Positions 8,509 through 20,537 of a stretch of 64,000 nt of DNA are shown here, piece after piece. Source of the stretch: an uncultured Bacteroidales bacterium (GTDB lineage Bacteria; Bacteroidota; Bacteroidia; Bacteroidales; FEN-979). The notes under the pieces are model-generated. The model saw only the letters and a list, made by a program, of their open reading frames with translations, made no database searches and was not told where the DNA came from. Position 1 is the first letter of the stretch. The number at the start of each line of letters is the position of its first letter. The position numbers and the translations under genes were made by a program. The stretch is taken from contig CAIMWF010000040.1 of NCBI GenBank assembly GCA_903845055.1, positions 54,508-118,507 on the forward strand. Direction: 5' to 3'.

Positions 8509-11223
8509 CTACGCTTCCCGCTTCCGCAGGAAAGAGATGCCAAACCAGAGGATCCCCAGGATGACCAGGGTGGCGAGCGCATAAACCACGGCCGTAAACC
8601 ATGACAGGTGCGGGATCATCGCACCATGGCCATTCATGGAGGTTCCGGATGGCATCATCAGCAGGGGGCCGGCAATGATCACGGCAAGGGCTGCCGCCGG
8701 GGCGATGATCTTCGGTACCAGTTCACCGGCCTGTCGCAGCATGCTTTTGGGTAATCCGAACGTTTTTACGTCGAACCTGCGCAGCCGCAGGCTGTTGGTC
8801 ACCACGAAAATGGAGCTGAAGGCCATGGCTCCTGCCGCGAACATCGGACTGAAGAGACCGGAGGCGGCGATGGGTATCAGGGCGACATTATAGAAAAGGG
8901 CCCAGATGAGGTTCTGCACAATCGTCTGAAAAGTTCCGCGCGACAGGGAGATCGCGTACCCGACGCCGCGCAGGTCGCCGCTGATGAGGGTAATCCCGGC
9001 TGCGGCCATGGCCACGTCGGTTCCTGTGCCGATGGCAATGCCCACATCCGCCTGTGCGAGGGCGGGCGCATCGTTGATGCCGTCGCCGACCATGGCCACG
9101 ATGCTTCCGGGTGCTCCGCCCGTGAGTCCCGCCTGCATGTTCCTGATGGCATCGGCCTTTCCCCCCGGCAATACTTCTGCAATGACCCGGGTGATGCCGA
9201 CCTGTTGCGCAATGGCCCCGGCGGCATTGCTGTTGTCTCCCGTGATCATCACCACCTCCAGCCCGAGTTTCTGCATTGCTGCGATGGCCTCCCCCGAACC
9301 GGGTTTGACGGTGTCGGCAACGGCGATCACGCCGATGACCAGTGGTTTGCCGGCAGCCATCGTTTTCTCATCCGTTCCGGGGAGGGTCTCTTTTCCAACC
9401 GCAACGATCATCACGGTCTTTCCACCTTCCTGAAGTTTTGTTATTGTTCCGGCAACCCCTGTCGTGTCGATCCCTTCAAGGCTCATCATCCTCGGGTTGC
9501 CGATCACAACGGTTTCGTCGCCGATGAGGGCGCGTACCCCCATCCCGCTGACCGCTTTAAAGTTGGCAGGCACCTGCAGTTCCATTGCCTTTTCCTTCGC
9601 CGACCTGACCACGGCCCTGCCCAGCGGGTGCTCCGACCCCTGTTCGGCGGAGGCCGCGATCAGCAATACCCTGTCGGTGCTGCATCCCGGTAGGGCAACT
9701 ACATCCGTCACTTCGGGCTCCCCGAGGGTAATCGTGCCGGTTTTATCAAGTACCACCACGTTTATCTTGCCGGCTCGTTCGAGGGTCTCACTGTTTTTAA
9801 AAAGGATGCCGCTCCGTGCTCCGCGCGTGGTGCCGACCATGATGGCGGTAGGCGTTGCAAGCCCGATGGCGCAGGGACAGGCGATGACCAGCACGGCAAT
9901 GGCATTCATGAGGGCGCCCGGCCATTCGCCATGGGAAACGACCAGCCAGCCGAAGAAAGTCATCATTGCCAGGGCGACGATCACAGGGACAAAATATTTA
10001 CCGATCTCATCCGACAGTTTCTGGATGGGCGCCTTGCTGGCCTGGGCCTCCTGTACCATGCGGACAATCTGTGAAAGGGTGGTGTTCTTCCCCACCCGGG
10101 TGGCTTCGAACCTGATCAGCCCTTCGCGGTTGATGGTGGCCCCGGTCACGTCGTCGCCGGGACCTTTCGTAACCGGCATCGATTCGCCGGTGATCATCGA
10201 TTCATCAAATGCAGAATGTCCTTCACTGATGATACCGTCAACGGGCACGCGCGCGCCGGGACGCACCACAAGCAGGTCGCCCACGACCACCTGGCCGATA
10301 CTGATCTCCGCCTCAACGCCTTCGTGGATGACACAGGCCGAGGTAGCGTTCAGCCCCATCAGGGCCTTCAGGGCATCGGAGGTCCTGCCCTTTGCCCGGG
10401 CCTCCAGGAATTTTCCGACCCGGATCAACGTAATGATGGCGGCACTTGTTTCGTAAAACAGGTATGGGCTGCTGAAAAAACCCAGGGTGACAAACAGGCT
10501 TGAAAAAAAGGCCACGGATGAACCGAGCATGATGAGGACATCCATGTTGGCGCTGCCCGACCGCAGGCTTTTCCAGGCGCCTGCATAAAACTGCCATCCC
10601 ACCACAAACTGCACGATGGTGGCCATGAAGAGCATGGCATACTGGTCGTACCGGGTGCCGGGGAAACCAAAGTCGCGTGCCATGCTGATGGTGACAAGTG
10701 GCAGGGTAAAGACCAGGCCGGTGATCATCAGCTGTTTCTGGTGCTTCAGCACCCCGGCCCTTACCGTTGCCTCCACATCTTCCCCTTCGTCCGAATCCTC
10801 CGCCCCGACCGGTTCAAAGCCGGCCCTGCGCATCACGCCGGCCAGCTCGGCGATCCCCGTCATGCCGGGGATGAATTCAAAGGATACCCGTTCAGAAGCA
10901 TAGCTCGCACTTGCCGATAGCACTCCGTTTTGCCTGGCAAGCAGCTTTTCGAGAGCCAGCGCATCCGAATGATCATGCAGCCCCAGGACCGGCAGGTCGG
11001 TTTTGCCGGTGGCAATGCCGAAACCAATACGCTTTACAACGGCGATGATCTCCTGCTCGGTGAGTTTTGACGGGTCGATGTCGGCGGTCAGTTTCTCACC
11101 CGTAAGGTCCACATTGACACCGGATATACCCTGCAGCTTGCTGACATTCCGTTCAATGTTGGCCGCACAGTTGGTGCACGACATGCCGGTCACAGGCATT
11201 ACGATGTGTTTAACCGCGGTCAT
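8509..11223 (-). CDS. copA: copper-translocating P1B-type ATPase
   Basis: HMA motif GMSCTNC, CPC motif ([13 protein letters not shown]), [21 protein letters not shown]; start set at [11 protein letters not shown] (11223). Confidence 0.93.
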   Translation of the reverse strand: MTAVKHIVMPVTGMSCTNCAANIERNVSKLQGISGVNVDLTGEKLTADIDPSKLTEQEIIAVVKRIGFGIATGKTDLPVLGLHDHSDALALEKLLARQNGVLSASASYASERVSFEFIPGMTGIAELAGVMRRAGFEPVGAEDSDEGEDVEATVRAGVLKHQKQLMITGLVFTLPLVTISMARDFGFPGTRYDQYAMLFMATIVQFVVGWQFYAGAWKSLRSGSANMDVLIMLGSSVAFFSSLFVTLGFFSSPYLFYETSAAIITLIRVGKFLEARAKGRTSDALKALMGLNATSACVIHEGVEAEISIGQVVVGDLLVVRPGARVPVDGIISEGHSAFDESMITGESMPVTKGPGDDVTGATINREGLIRFEATRVGKNTTLSQIVRMVQEAQASKAPIQKLSDEIGKYFVPVIVALAMMTFFGWLVVSHGEWPGALMNAIAVLVIACPCAIGLATPTAIMVGTTRGARSGILFKNSETLERAGKINVVVLDKTGTITLGEPEVTDVVALPGCSTDRVLLIAASAEQGSEHPLGRAVVRSAKEKAMELQVPANFKAVSGMGVRALIGDETVVIGNPRMMSLEGIDTTGVAGTITKLQEGGKTVMIVAVGKETLPGTDEKTMAAGKPLVIGVIAVADTVKPGSGEAIAAMQKLGLEVVMITGDNSNAAGAIAQQVGITRVIAEVLPGGKADAIRNMQAGLTGGAPGSIVAMVGDGINDAPALAQADVGIAIGTGTDVAMAAAGITLISGDLRGVGYAISLSRGTFQTIVQNLIWALFYNVALIPIAASGLFSPMFAAGAMAFSSIFVVTNSLRLRRFDVKTFGLPKSMLRQAGELVPKIIAPAAALAVIIAGPLLMMPSGTSMNGHGAMIPHLSWFTAVVYALATLVILGILWFGISFLRKREA

Positions 11224-11281
11224 CTTAAATTGGTTTCCACAAAGATCGGAATTATCCGGCCATCCTTTGTAAATTTGCGGC

Positions 11282-12604
11282 ATGAAATTCAAATCTGTCG
11301 CTTTTCACCATTTCGGCTGCAAGGTCAATTTTGCCGAGGCCTCCTCCCTTTCGAGGAAGTTTAAGGATGTCGGGGTGGATGTTCGCGATTTTCATGAGCA
11401 GGCCGACGTCTACGTGATCAGTACCTGCGTGGTGACCGCTGTTGCCGAGAAAAAATGCAGGGCGGCCATCCGGCAGGCCCACAAACTGAACCCGGAAGCC
11501 AGGATCGCGGTCATCGGCTGCTTTTCCGAGCTTAAACCCGGGGAACTTCAGCAAATGGAAGGGGTGGACCTGGTACTCGGACATTCCGGGAAGTTTCGCC
11601 TGTTCGAGGAGCTTGAAAACCTGGATCATGCGGGCGAGCCCGGAACCATTAAACATCACGGGCATGATTATCACGGCGGGGGAATACCCGAAACCCGCGG
11701 TGAACACGATGTTTTTGTCCCCTCTTTTTCCTATGGCGACCGTACCCGCTCCTTCCTCAAGATCCAGGACGGATGCGACTATTACTGCACCTATTGCACC
11801 ATCCCACTGGCAAGGGGCCGGAGTCGCAGCGACACCATTGCGAATACCCTTAAAAACACAAGGGAAATCATTGAAAACGATATCAGGGAGATCATCCTTA
11901 CGGGAGTAAACATCGGCGATTTCGGCCGGCAGAACGGTGAGAGTTTTGCCGGGCTGGTAGAGGCCCTGGATAAAGTTGAAGGAATTTCAAGGATCAGGAT
12001 CTCCTCCATTGAGCCCGATCTTCTGACCAACCGTATCATCGAAATCATTGCCCGATCTGGGAATTTCCTGCCCCATTTCCACATTCCGCTGCAGTCGGGC
12101 TGCAATAAAACCCTGAAGGCCATGCACAGGAAATATACGAGGGAGCTTTACCGCGAACGCGTTGAAAAAATCCGTTCGCTGATGCCCCTTGCCTGTATTG
12201 CCGCTGATGTGATTACGGGGTTTCCCGGCGAAACCGACGAAGATTTCGATGAAACCTATACCTTCCTGAAAGAGCTCGACATCTCCTACCTCCACGTATT
12301 CACCTATTCGAAGCGTGACAACACCCTCGCGGCAAAAATGGCCGGACCTGTTGCTGATAAGGTCAAAAAAGAGAGGAGCGAACGGCTTCACCAGCTTTCT
12401 GATGAAAAAAAGAGAGCCTTTTACAATAAAAACACAGGCAGGGAAGTCCGGGTATTGTTTGAATCGGACAACAGCAGCGGGTTCATGCATGGCTTTTCCG
12501 GGAATTATCTCAGGGTGAGGCGTCCCTACGACCCGGCCCTCGTAAACCAGGTGGTGACGGTGAAGCTGGAGCAGCTGACGGACGAACCGGAATTTATCAT
12601 CTGA
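11282..12604 (+). CDS. mtaB: tRNA (t6A37) methylthiotransferase MtaB family
   Basis: [13 protein letters not shown], radical [34 protein letters not shown]-terminal TRAM-like region. Confidence 0.9.
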   Translation: MKFKSVAFHHFGCKVNFAEASSLSRKFKDVGVDVRDFHEQADVYVISTCVVTAVAEKKCRAAIRQAHKLNPEARIAVIGCFSELKPGELQQMEGVDLVLGHSGKFRLFEELENLDHAGEPGTIKHHGHDYHGGGIPETRGEHDVFVPSFSYGDRTRSFLKIQDGCDYYCTYCTIPLARGRSRSDTIANTLKNTREIIENDIREIILTGVNIGDFGRQNGESFAGLVEALDKVEGISRIRISSIEPDLLTNRIIEIIARSGNFLPHFHIPLQSGCNKTLKAMHRKYTRELYRERVEKIRSLMPLACIAADVITGFPGETDEDFDETYTFLKELDISYLHVFTYSKRDNTLAAKMAGPVADKVKKERSERLHQLSDEKKRAFYNKNTGREVRVLFESDNSSGFMHGFSGNYLRVRRPYDPALVNQVVTVKLEQLTDEPEFII

Positions 12605-12619
12605 TCATACAATCAAGAA

Positions 12620-13417
12620 ATGGACATCGAAAAACTTACACGGAACGTGTGCGACTTGTCGCTGGAGGTCGGGGAATTCCTGAAGAAGGAGGTATCGAAA
12701 CTGAAGAACACCGATATCCAGGTCAAGGGAATCCACAATTTCGTAACCTATGTCGACCAGGAGTCGGAACGGCGCATCGTCGACCGGCTTTCATCCCTGC
12801 TACCCGGCAGCGGTTTTATCGCCGAAGAGAACCCGGCGCTGATGCCCGGGGATTTCACCTGGGTGATCGATCCGCTCGACGGGACCACCAACTTCATCCA
12901 TGGCGTTCCCCTTTACTGCATCAGCATCGGGCTGATGCACGAGGGCGAAACCATCCTGGGGGTGGTTTACGAGCCCAACCTGGGCGAATGCTTTTATGCG
13001 TGGAAAGGTGGGCCGGCATATATGAACCGCGAAATCATCCGGGTTTCGGCAACTCCCGCCATTGGGGACGGACTGTTCGCCACCGGGTTTCCCTATTACG
13101 ATTACAGCCGGCTCGACGACTACCTGGCCATTTTCAGGCACCTTCTTCAAAACTCCCATGGCGTGCGCCGGCTGGGATCCGCAGCGGCCGACCTGGCCTA
13201 TGTTGCCTGCGGCCGTTATGACGGTTTTTATGAATACGGACTCAGTCCGTGGGATGTCAATGCAGGGGCGCTCATCGTAAAACAGGCCGGGGGCATGGTA
13301 ACTGATTTTGGTGGCACAGAAAATTATATCTTTGGAAAACAAATCATCGCTGCAAACAACTCATTATATACTGAATTTCTCAAACTATTTACTGCATGGA
13401 AACAAGAATCGAATTAA
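12620..13417 (+). CDS. inositol monophosphatase family protein
   Basis: [45 protein letters not shown]. Confidence 0.92.
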   Translation: MDIEKLTRNVCDLSLEVGEFLKKEVSKLKNTDIQVKGIHNFVTYVDQESERRIVDRLSSLLPGSGFIAEENPALMPGDFTWVIDPLDGTTNFIHGVPLYCISIGLMHEGETILGVVYEPNLGECFYAWKGGPAYMNREIIRVSATPAIGDGLFATGFPYYDYSRLDDYLAIFRHLLQNSHGVRRLGSAAADLAYVACGRYDGFYEYGLSPWDVNAGALIVKQAGGMVTDFGGTENYIFGKQIIAANNSLYTEFLKLFTAWKQESN

Positions 13418-13905
13418 TCCAGGGAGACATTACCAAGCTTAAGGTTGACGCCATTGTCAATGCCGCGAATCCATCCCTGCTGGGAGGCGGAGGCGTCGAC
13501 GGGGCCATCCATCATGCTGCGGGCCCCGGCCTGCTGGAGGTTTGTCAGCTGCTGGGCGGCTGCAAAACAGGCGAAGCCAAGATCACCCGGGGTTACAAAC
13601 TGCCGGCCCAGTTCGTGATCCATACCGTGGGACCCGTTTGGGGTGTCGGCGACCGGAACGAAGCAGCACTGCTGGCGAGTTGTTACAGGAAAAGCCTGGC
13701 GCAGGCTACCGTACACGATTGCAAAACCGTTGCCTTCCCGAACATCTCTACCGGGATTTATCATTTCCCGAAGGAACTGGCAGCCGAAATCGCCATCACC
13801 GAGGTAAAAAACTATCTTGCGGCCAATGCCGTTCCTGCAAAGGTCATTTTTGCCTGTTATGATGATGAGAACTTCGCAATATACCAGGCACTGCTCAACC
13901 AGTAA
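13396..13905 (+). CDS. macro domain protein (O-acetyl-ADP-ribose deacetylase-like)
   Basis: [51 protein letters not shown]; overlaps the preceding gene by 22 nt. Confidence 0.92.
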   Translation: METRIELIQGDITKLKVDAIVNAANPSLLGGGGVDGAIHHAAGPGLLEVCQLLGGCKTGEAKITRGYKLPAQFVIHTVGPVWGVGDRNEAALLASCYRKSLAQATVHDCKTVAFPNISTGIYHFPKELAAEIAITEVKNYLAANAVPAKVIFACYDDENFAIYQALLNQ

Positions 13906-13975
13906 ACAGGGGCGTTCATCGATTTGTTATCACTATTGCCGGCGCTAACCGTATTTTTGGGTACCGGTTTCAAGC

Positions 13976-16423
13976 ATGAAAAAATATCTCCTGCTCTGTT
14001 TTTGCATTCTTACCAGTTTACCTGGCTTCGCCCAGCCGTCGAAGAAAAGCATCATGGCCATTCCAGTATCCCAGGCGCCGAAGATCGACGGGATCCTCGA
14101 TGAAGCGGTATGGCAGTCGGCGCCCGTCGCCACCGATTTTATCCAGCGCATGCCGTATGTCGGCCAGCCGGCACTGTTCCAGACCGAGGTAAGGTACCTG
14201 TACGACAACACAGGTCTGTATATCGGCGCCACCCTGTTCGACCCCCACCCCGACAGCATCCCCATGCAGACCGGGCTGCGCGACGCAAACAATCTCAATG
14301 CCGACAACTTCATTGTCATCCTGAGCCCCTTCAACGATGGGTTAAACGCTTTTTGTTTCATGGTTTATTCATCCGATGTGCAGGTTGACTTCAAACTGTC
14401 GGGCAGCAACGGGAATGATGATTACACCTGGGATGCGGTGTGGACCAGCAAGGCACGGCGCAATGAAAAGGGATGGGTGGTGGAGATGAAGATTCCCTAC
14501 TCGGCCATCAGGTTTCCCAAGAAGGAGGTGCAGGAATGGGGCCTCAACTGCCAGCGCAGCATCTACCGATTCAGGGAACTGGACACCTGGAATTTCATTG
14601 ATGCCAAGGTTTCGGGATTTGTCAACCAGTCGGGGGTGCTTACCGGGATCAGGGATGTGAAACCACCCCTGCGGCTTTCGGTATCGCCCTACCTTTCGGG
14701 ATATGTACAGAACAGTCCCGGCTCGAAGGATTACGACTTCTCCTATAATTTTGGGGCCGACCTGAAATATGGACTGAACGAAAGTTTTACCCTCGACATG
14801 ACCCTGGTGCCCGATTTCGGGCAGGTGCCGTCCGACGACAAAATATACAATTTCTCCCCCTTCGAGATCAAATACAACGAAAAACGCCAGTTTTTCACGG
14901 AAGGCACGGAACTTTTCAACAAGGGGGGCGTTTTTTATTCGAGAAGGATCGGATCGACGCCCCGCGGGTACAGCAGTGTTGACACCCTGGTTCATGAGCA
15001 TGAAAAGGTATCGGAAAACCCGACCCAGACCAAGCTCATCAATGCAACCAAGATATCGGGACGCACGAGCGGCGGGCTGGGGATCGGGATTTTCAACGCC
15101 ATGTCGGCCAACACCTGGGCCACCCTCGTGGATACGTTGACCGGGAAGACCCGGCGCGTGCTTACCCAGGGATTTACCAACTACAACACCCTGGTACTCG
15201 ACCAGAACCTGAAAAACAATTCCTATATCGATTTTCTCAATACGAATTACTACATCCCGACCGCCGGATATACCGCCAATGTCACCGGTACCGCCTTCAA
15301 GTTCGCCAACAAACGATACACGTACTCACTGAGTGGCGATGCCTTCGTGAGCCAGAAATATTACAGCCACAACAGTCCCGACCTGGGTTACCATTATTCC
15401 CTCTCCTTCGGGAAAATTTCAGGCAATTTCAGGTATTATTATACCCAGCTGCTGGAGACCAAAAATTACGATCCCAACGACATGGGGTTCAACCAGATAA
15501 ACAATAAATTCAACAATGCCATCATCCTCGAATACAACAAATTTTCGCCGTTCTGGAAGGTGTTGAACTGGTACAACAGCCTGCAGATCATATACAACTG
15601 CCTGTTTGATGGTCTGAAATACTCCGTCCTTGTCGCTCATGCCGAAACCAGCACCACCACCCTGAAACATTTCAGCCTGGGGGCAACCGCAGAGGTACAG
15701 CCGGTCACCGGGCGCGATTATTACGAACCAAGGGTTGCCGGCTGGATGTATATTACGCCGGCATCGGAATACCTCAATTTATGGATATCGACCGATTACC
15801 GCAAGACCCTTGCCCTCGATGCCTCAGCCGGCGCTTATAATGCATCCGCCATTCAATGCTCGGGATTTTCCTTCACCTTTGAACCCAGGTTACGGTTATC
15901 GAACAGGATCATGCTCCAGTATCACCTGCTCTATGAAAAACTCCTGAACGACCAGGGATTTGTAAAGGATTCCCTTAACAATGCAGGGAACACCGTTATC
16001 CTGTTCGGCCGTCGCGACAGGACCACCATCACCAACATCCTTGAAGGGAACTTCATGTTAACCAGCACTATGAGCATCAACCTGAGGGCACGGCATTACT
16101 GGGTGTCGGCACCTTACTTTTCATTTTCGGAACTGCAGCGCGGCGGAACCCTTGTACCGGTCGTTTACACGGGCGACCCCGATGTCAATTACAATCTCTT
16201 CAACCTCGACTTCAGCTATACCTGGAATTTCGCCCCCGGCAGCCAGGTCACTCTGATGTGGAAAAATGCAATTTCCTCTTTAAACAACAACATCGATCCC
16301 AACTTCTTCCGCAACCTGGATCATACCCTTGCCGACCCCGCATCCAACAGTTTCTCCATCAGGCTGCTGTATTACCTGGATGCACAGTATTTCAGAAAAA
16401 AAGGGGTAAAAAATCCCGCGTAA
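13976..16423 (+). CDS. DUF5916 / carbohydrate-binding family 9-like outer-membrane protein
   Basis: IDGILDEAVWQSAPVATDFIQ, VRYLYDNTGLYIGATLFD, beta-barrel-like C-terminus. Confidence 0.82.
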   Translation: MKKYLLLCFCILTSLPGFAQPSKKSIMAIPVSQAPKIDGILDEAVWQSAPVATDFIQRMPYVGQPALFQTEVRYLYDNTGLYIGATLFDPHPDSIPMQTGLRDANNLNADNFIVILSPFNDGLNAFCFMVYSSDVQVDFKLSGSNGNDDYTWDAVWTSKARRNEKGWVVEMKIPYSAIRFPKKEVQEWGLNCQRSIYRFRELDTWNFIDAKVSGFVNQSGVLTGIRDVKPPLRLSVSPYLSGYVQNSPGSKDYDFSYNFGADLKYGLNESFTLDMTLVPDFGQVPSDDKIYNFSPFEIKYNEKRQFFTEGTELFNKGGVFYSRRIGSTPRGYSSVDTLVHEHEKVSENPTQTKLINATKISGRTSGGLGIGIFNAMSANTWATLVDTLTGKTRRVLTQGFTNYNTLVLDQNLKNNSYIDFLNTNYYIPTAGYTANVTGTAFKFANKRYTYSLSGDAFVSQKYYSHNSPDLGYHYSLSFGKISGNFRYYYTQLLETKNYDPNDMGFNQINNKFNNAIILEYNKFSPFWKVLNWYNSLQIIYNCLFDGLKYSVLVAHAETSTTTLKHFSLGATAEVQPVTGRDYYEPRVAGWMYITPASEYLNLWISTDYRKTLALDASAGAYNASAIQCSGFSFTFEPRLRLSNRIMLQYHLLYEKLLNDQGFVKDSLNNAGNTVILFGRRDRTTITNILEGNFMLTSTMSINLRARHYWVSAPYFSFSELQRGGTLVPVVYTGDPDVNYNLFNLDFSYTWNFAPGSQVTLMWKNAISSLNNNIDPNFFRNLDHTLADPASNSFSIRLLYYLDAQYFRKKGVKNPA

Positions 16424-16448
16424 CGGCTGTGCCGGCTTCCCCCGGCAA

Positions 16449-17306
16449 TTATCCGATCACGATCTTGCGGGTGACCATCCGGCCCGACCGCTGCAAAATT
16501 TTAACGATGTACAGGCCTGCAGGCAGTGAAGTGGTATTTACAACCTGGCGCGTACTTTCATGCATGTTTTGATTCAGTACCGTCATTCCGCCGGCATTCA
16601 AAAGTGAAACGGAGACCACCGGTTCGCTGCTTTCGATGATGAGTTCGCCTCGTACGGGGTTGGGATAAATACAGACGGTCGCGGGCACTGAATTGTTCAC
16701 GGCCGACATCACCTGTTTCCCTGTGATGTAGATATCGTCAATTTTGTCTATCCCGGCTGATGTAACAAGGGCGCCAACAGAATTGGTGTCGGAGGTCATG
16801 ACCCACTGAAGCCACAGGGAGGACTGGTTGGCACAGGTATCGGGCAGGGGAATGCTGTCGAGAACCCCGTTGGTCCAGTTGTTGGCCGTGACAATGGTTG
16901 TGCCCGGCACATCCTTCCATGTTCCGCCGGTGCCAATCCGGTACCTTACCACGAAATCGCGGGGGCCGGGATTGTTGCCCCCCGACTGCTGTTTTGAGGA
17001 TAGCTTCAGGTGATCGAAGTTCACGGTGGAGATCCCGATGACCCAGCTTTTGGTCATCGCACCGTTGTCCCAGCCAGTTGCCTGCGCCGCCTTGGTGGTC
17101 AGGCCGTTCTTCGAAAAATCGATAGCGCTTGTTCCTCCTTCGGTGTGGATCGCTTTCGTCAGGTTCGCAGGGATCCCGCCGTCGGCAAGGCTGTCTGACG
17201 GGGTCCCGGTAGGGAAGGTCCATTTAGCGACCACGGTCTGCCCGGTTGTTGCAAGGGCCCCAAACAATGCAATTGCTATAAATGCTTTTGTAAATATCCT
17301 TTTCAT
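16449..17306 (-). CDS. T9SS type A sorting domain-containing protein
   Basis: C-terminal CIYPNPVRGELIIES...LPAGLYIVKILQRSGRMVTRKIVIG. Confidence 0.85.
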   Translation of the reverse strand: MKRIFTKAFIAIALFGALATTGQTVVAKWTFPTGTPSDSLADGGIPANLTKAIHTEGGTSAIDFSKNGLTTKAAQATGWDNGAMTKSWVIGISTVNFDHLKLSSKQQSGGNNPGPRDFVVRYRIGTGGTWKDVPGTTIVTANNWTNGVLDSIPLPDTCANQSSLWLQWVMTSDTNSVGALVTSAGIDKIDDIYITGKQVMSAVNNSVPATVCIYPNPVRGELIIESSEPVVSVSLLNAGGMTVLNQNMHESTRQVVNTTSLPAGLYIVKILQRSGRMVTRKIVIG

Positions 17307-17409
17307 ACGATGTGGTTTTGAATGTTCAACTGGTTGCTATCTCTGTTCGTGAAAAATCAATGAATCTCCATTCCCCGGATGAACTGTTCCTGGCGTCTCC
17401 CTTCCCCTG

Positions 17410-19554
17410 TTATACCTTTGCAAAACGGTAAGCCACGCTAACCATGAAGAACCTTCCCGGTGAGAGGTTTCCCTTGGAATCGCAGTACCGGGTGTTGAAA
17501 ACATCCTGCACCACGCAACCCAGGTTAAGCCTGTTGAAAAATGTATGCCCGGCCTTCAGGTCGAATATTTTATACCCGGGCGTTTGCGTCGTATTCTGAT
17601 CATCACTCCACTGCGGGTCCCGGTAATTGAAGGTGAGTGAAGTCTGGACAAACCTGTTGTTCCAGAACAGCCCTGCCGAAAACTGGTTACGCGGCACTTC
17701 CATGATGAATTTCCCCGTAAGGTCAACATCCCCGGTGCCGGCGGCAAAGGAGGTGATCGTCGAATAATTCCAGGCGTAATTCGCCACCAGGTTCACTTTG
17801 CTGAAAACCTGCCACTGCAGCGACATTTCCGTACCGATGATGTGCGCGCGGCTGACATTCCGGCGTTTGATGATCGGCTTGTCCTTGTCGCCGCCGGTAT
17901 TGATGCTGTCGCCGGTATTGACGAAATACTGGAAATCATGCCCGATGCAATAATAGGCCGAGGGGTGAAAGGAAAACCCGGGAAATATCTGCCAGTCGCA
18001 CCCGATCTCGAAATTATCCAGGGTTTCCGGTTTCAGCTGGGGGTTGGCCAGTTTGAATCCCTTGGTGACATTTCCGTTCTTGCACATGTCGTCGAGCATG
18101 GGAGGCCGGAAGCCTTCCGAAACGAGTCCGTAGAAACTGAACGTTTTGCTGGCCAGGTATTTGATCCCGAGTTTGGGACTTACCGCATGCCAGTTCTGAT
18201 CGGAAAATGCGGTCGGGTATTTTGCCATGAAGGAGGTAAGGGTGGATGGATCGGAGATGATAAAAGAGCCATCGTAAAAGCGGGCCAGGTCGAACCTCAG
18301 GCCGGCAAGCACGATGATCTTTTCATGCAGCGTGTGCCACTCGTACTCCCCGAAAAGGGCGTAGAAATCCATCTTCCCCCGGTTGGTCAGGATGTCGGTG
18401 GAGGTGTAATAGGTATCATTGCCACGGACGCTTCCGCTGCGCAGGTCGAGACCGATGGTGTAGGTCATTCCGTGTTTTCCGTTCAGGGTGAGGTTCGACC
18501 AGAAACCGGCATCGATGCGCCTTGAATCGGTGGTGAACAGGCTGTATTTGTTTCCCTTTTTGGCCGCCAGCGATTCGCTGAGCCGGTGGTAGAACTCATC
18601 CTGGTAAAAGGCGCTCACCAGCAGGCTGGCCCCGTTGAATTTGTTGTTGCTCGTAACACGTATGGCATTGGTAGGATATTCGTTATATCCCCCGTCCGGC
18701 TCGAAAACCCGGAACCCGTCGCCCCGCTTGTCGTTGTAGTAACTGTATTCAATTTCGGTGTAGCTTTTCCGCCCGTACAGGTAACCTGCCTTGCCCGAAA
18801 CAAGGTATTCCAGGAGCGATGTTTTGATGTCATTGCTGTCGCGGGTCGATTCGGGTACCATGATGTAACCGGCTCCCTGCCTGTAAAACCCGTTCAGGAG
18901 GAAATAAAACCCGCTGTTTTCGTTACCTGTTTTCCCGCCAAGCGAAAACAGGCCGCCGGCCGTTCCGTAAGTTCCCGCAAAGGCTTTTACCAGGCCCTGG
19001 AGTTTCGCCACAGGCCGCGTGGAGATAAGGTTGATGACGCCCGCCATGGCATTGCCTCCGTAGACCGAAGAGGTGGGACCTTTTGCCACCTCGACCCGGT
19101 CGAGGAATTCAGGAATGATGCGGTTCCAGTTGATGCCTCCGCCATCGGCCTTGTTGAGCGGCACCCCGTCGAGCAGAACGAGTACACGGGGGGTCCCGTT
19201 CAGGCCGCGCATGGTGATGCTGGCATTCTTTGAAAATATGCCGTTGACCCGGTCGGTGTTCATCCCGGGGATCATTTCAAGCAGTCCGTCGGAATTGCAG
19301 GCGGGCATCCGGTCGATTTCGGTAGCAGTGACGGCGTTGAGCCTCACCGGCACCTCCTCCATCGCCCTACTGGTGCGGGTTGCCGTTATAAACAGCTCGG
19401 GGAGCTGGTTGGTCCAGGCCCTGCCTGCGGTATCCTTCCTGATGGTATCGTTTGTGGCGGCATGTACCGTCGTCAACCCGGCAAAGATGAACAGGAGCAC
19501 TGACCGGCAGGACAGAAAAGAAAAGACGGTAACTGTTTTGGTTTTCATCTTCAT
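17410..19554 (-). CDS. TonB-dependent receptor
   Basis: plug domain ITMRGLNGTPRVLVLLDGVPLNKADGGGINWNRIIPEFLDRVEVAKGPTSSVYGGNAMAGVINLIS and C-terminal beta-barrel. Confidence 0.93.
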   Translation of the reverse strand: MKMKTKTVTVFSFLSCRSVLLFIFAGLTTVHAATNDTIRKDTAGRAWTNQLPELFITATRTSRAMEEVPVRLNAVTATEIDRMPACNSDGLLEMIPGMNTDRVNGIFSKNASITMRGLNGTPRVLVLLDGVPLNKADGGGINWNRIIPEFLDRVEVAKGPTSSVYGGNAMAGVINLISTRPVAKLQGLVKAFAGTYGTAGGLFSLGGKTGNENSGFYFLLNGFYRQGAGYIMVPESTRDSNDIKTSLLEYLVSGKAGYLYGRKSYTEIEYSYYNDKRGDGFRVFEPDGGYNEYPTNAIRVTSNNKFNGASLLVSAFYQDEFYHRLSESLAAKKGNKYSLFTTDSRRIDAGFWSNLTLNGKHGMTYTIGLDLRSGSVRGNDTYYTSTDILTNRGKMDFYALFGEYEWHTLHEKIIVLAGLRFDLARFYDGSFIISDPSTLTSFMAKYPTAFSDQNWHAVSPKLGIKYLASKTFSFYGLVSEGFRPPMLDDMCKNGNVTKGFKLANPQLKPETLDNFEIGCDWQIFPGFSFHPSAYYCIGHDFQYFVNTGDSINTGGDKDKPIIKRRNVSRAHIIGTEMSLQWQVFSKVNLVANYAWNYSTITSFAAGTGDVDLTGKFIMEVPRNQFSAGLFWNNRFVQTSLTFNYRDPQWSDDQNTTQTPGYKIFDLKAGHTFFNRLNLGCVVQDVFNTRYCDSKGNLSPGRFFMVSVAYRFAKV

Positions 19555-19564
19555 TATTGCCGCG

Positions 19565-20509
19565 TTATTCCTGTATTTTCACAGTAAATTTCATCGTCCC
19601 GGCCGTGGTGCCCGAAAGGGTGGAGACTTTGATCAGCCCGAGTTTGCCGTCCGGACTTTTAAAGGCGACAACCATTCCGGGTGTGATGAATTTGGCCTTG
19701 CGCTTGCCGGCACTCGGATCATAGGCCGAAAGCAGGAGGCTGTCGTTGGCAGCAAGGTCGAAGGCCGCCGGCGAAACGGATGTGGTGTCATACCTTGTTT
19801 CGTTCCTGATGGTCCAGCCGGCAATTCCCTGCGTGCCGGTAAAAAAGCCGGGTGCCTCGGCTTCGGCAGGAGAGGCAAAGGTTCCCTGGTAAAGCCCGTA
19901 ATAATAGATCATGCCGATCAGCGGCTGGTTCATGAATGCCCCGCCGAGGGTAAATACCTGGCCGGAGGAAAAGGAGAAAAAACTTCCCGTGTCCGACCGC
20001 TCCTGTGCCCCGAGCGTGACATCGGGCAGCGTCCTGATCTTCCCCCATTTTGAATCGAGCGATTTTGTAAGAACAATCCTTGCACTGTCCGTCTGCCGGT
20101 TCCTGTCCATGATAAAAAAGGTCCAGGTTTCCACAGCCGAGGAGGTTTTGATGATGTCGACCGTATAGGTGAGCCGCGAACGGTTCATGCCGGTATCCAG
20201 GACGATTTTGGGCGAACCGTCGTTATACCTGATCGAAAAGTAGGTGATCCCGGCATCGTTCCCCCAGGCCTGGATGCCCACCCTTATTTTCTGCCCCGCC
20301 ACGATGACCGTGTCGTGCGTAGTGAATCCCGGATCGGCGATAAACTTCATGCCGGGCGGGATATGCGGTTCCTCCTTTTCCCGGCATGAAAGCAGCAGGA
20401 ACATTCCCAGCAGCATGATCAGGCTGGTAAGGCGGAGGAGGCCCGCATCATGTCGACATGTTGATATTTGCATATCGGTAATATTCGATGGGTTCATTTG
20501 CCGGATCAT
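19565..20509 (-). CDS. putative lipoprotein of unknown function
   Basis: lipobox-like LGMFLLLSCREKEEP; directly upstream of the TonB receptor gene. Confidence 0.65.
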   Translation of the reverse strand: MIRQMNPSNITDMQISTCRHDAGLLRLTSLIMLLGMFLLLSCREKEEPHIPPGMKFIADPGFTTHDTVIVAGQKIRVGIQAWGNDAGITYFSIRYNDGSPKIVLDTGMNRSRLTYTVDIIKTSSAVETWTFFIMDRNRQTDSARIVLTKSLDSKWGKIRTLPDVTLGAQERSDTGSFFSFSSGQVFTLGGAFMNQPLIGMIYYYGLYQGTFASPAEAEAPGFFTGTQGIAGWTIRNETRYDTTSVSPAAFDLAANDSLLLSAYDPSAGKRKAKFITPGMVVAFKSPDGKLGLIKVSTLSGTTAGTMKFTVKIQE

Positions 20510-20537
20510 TGCATTTTACATTCTCAACAGTAAAATT

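Noticed and set aside
9464-10456. 330-aa plus-strand ORF antisense to copA
   Set aside because: Ser/Thr/Pro/Ala-rich shadow of a well-supported P-type ATPase gene.
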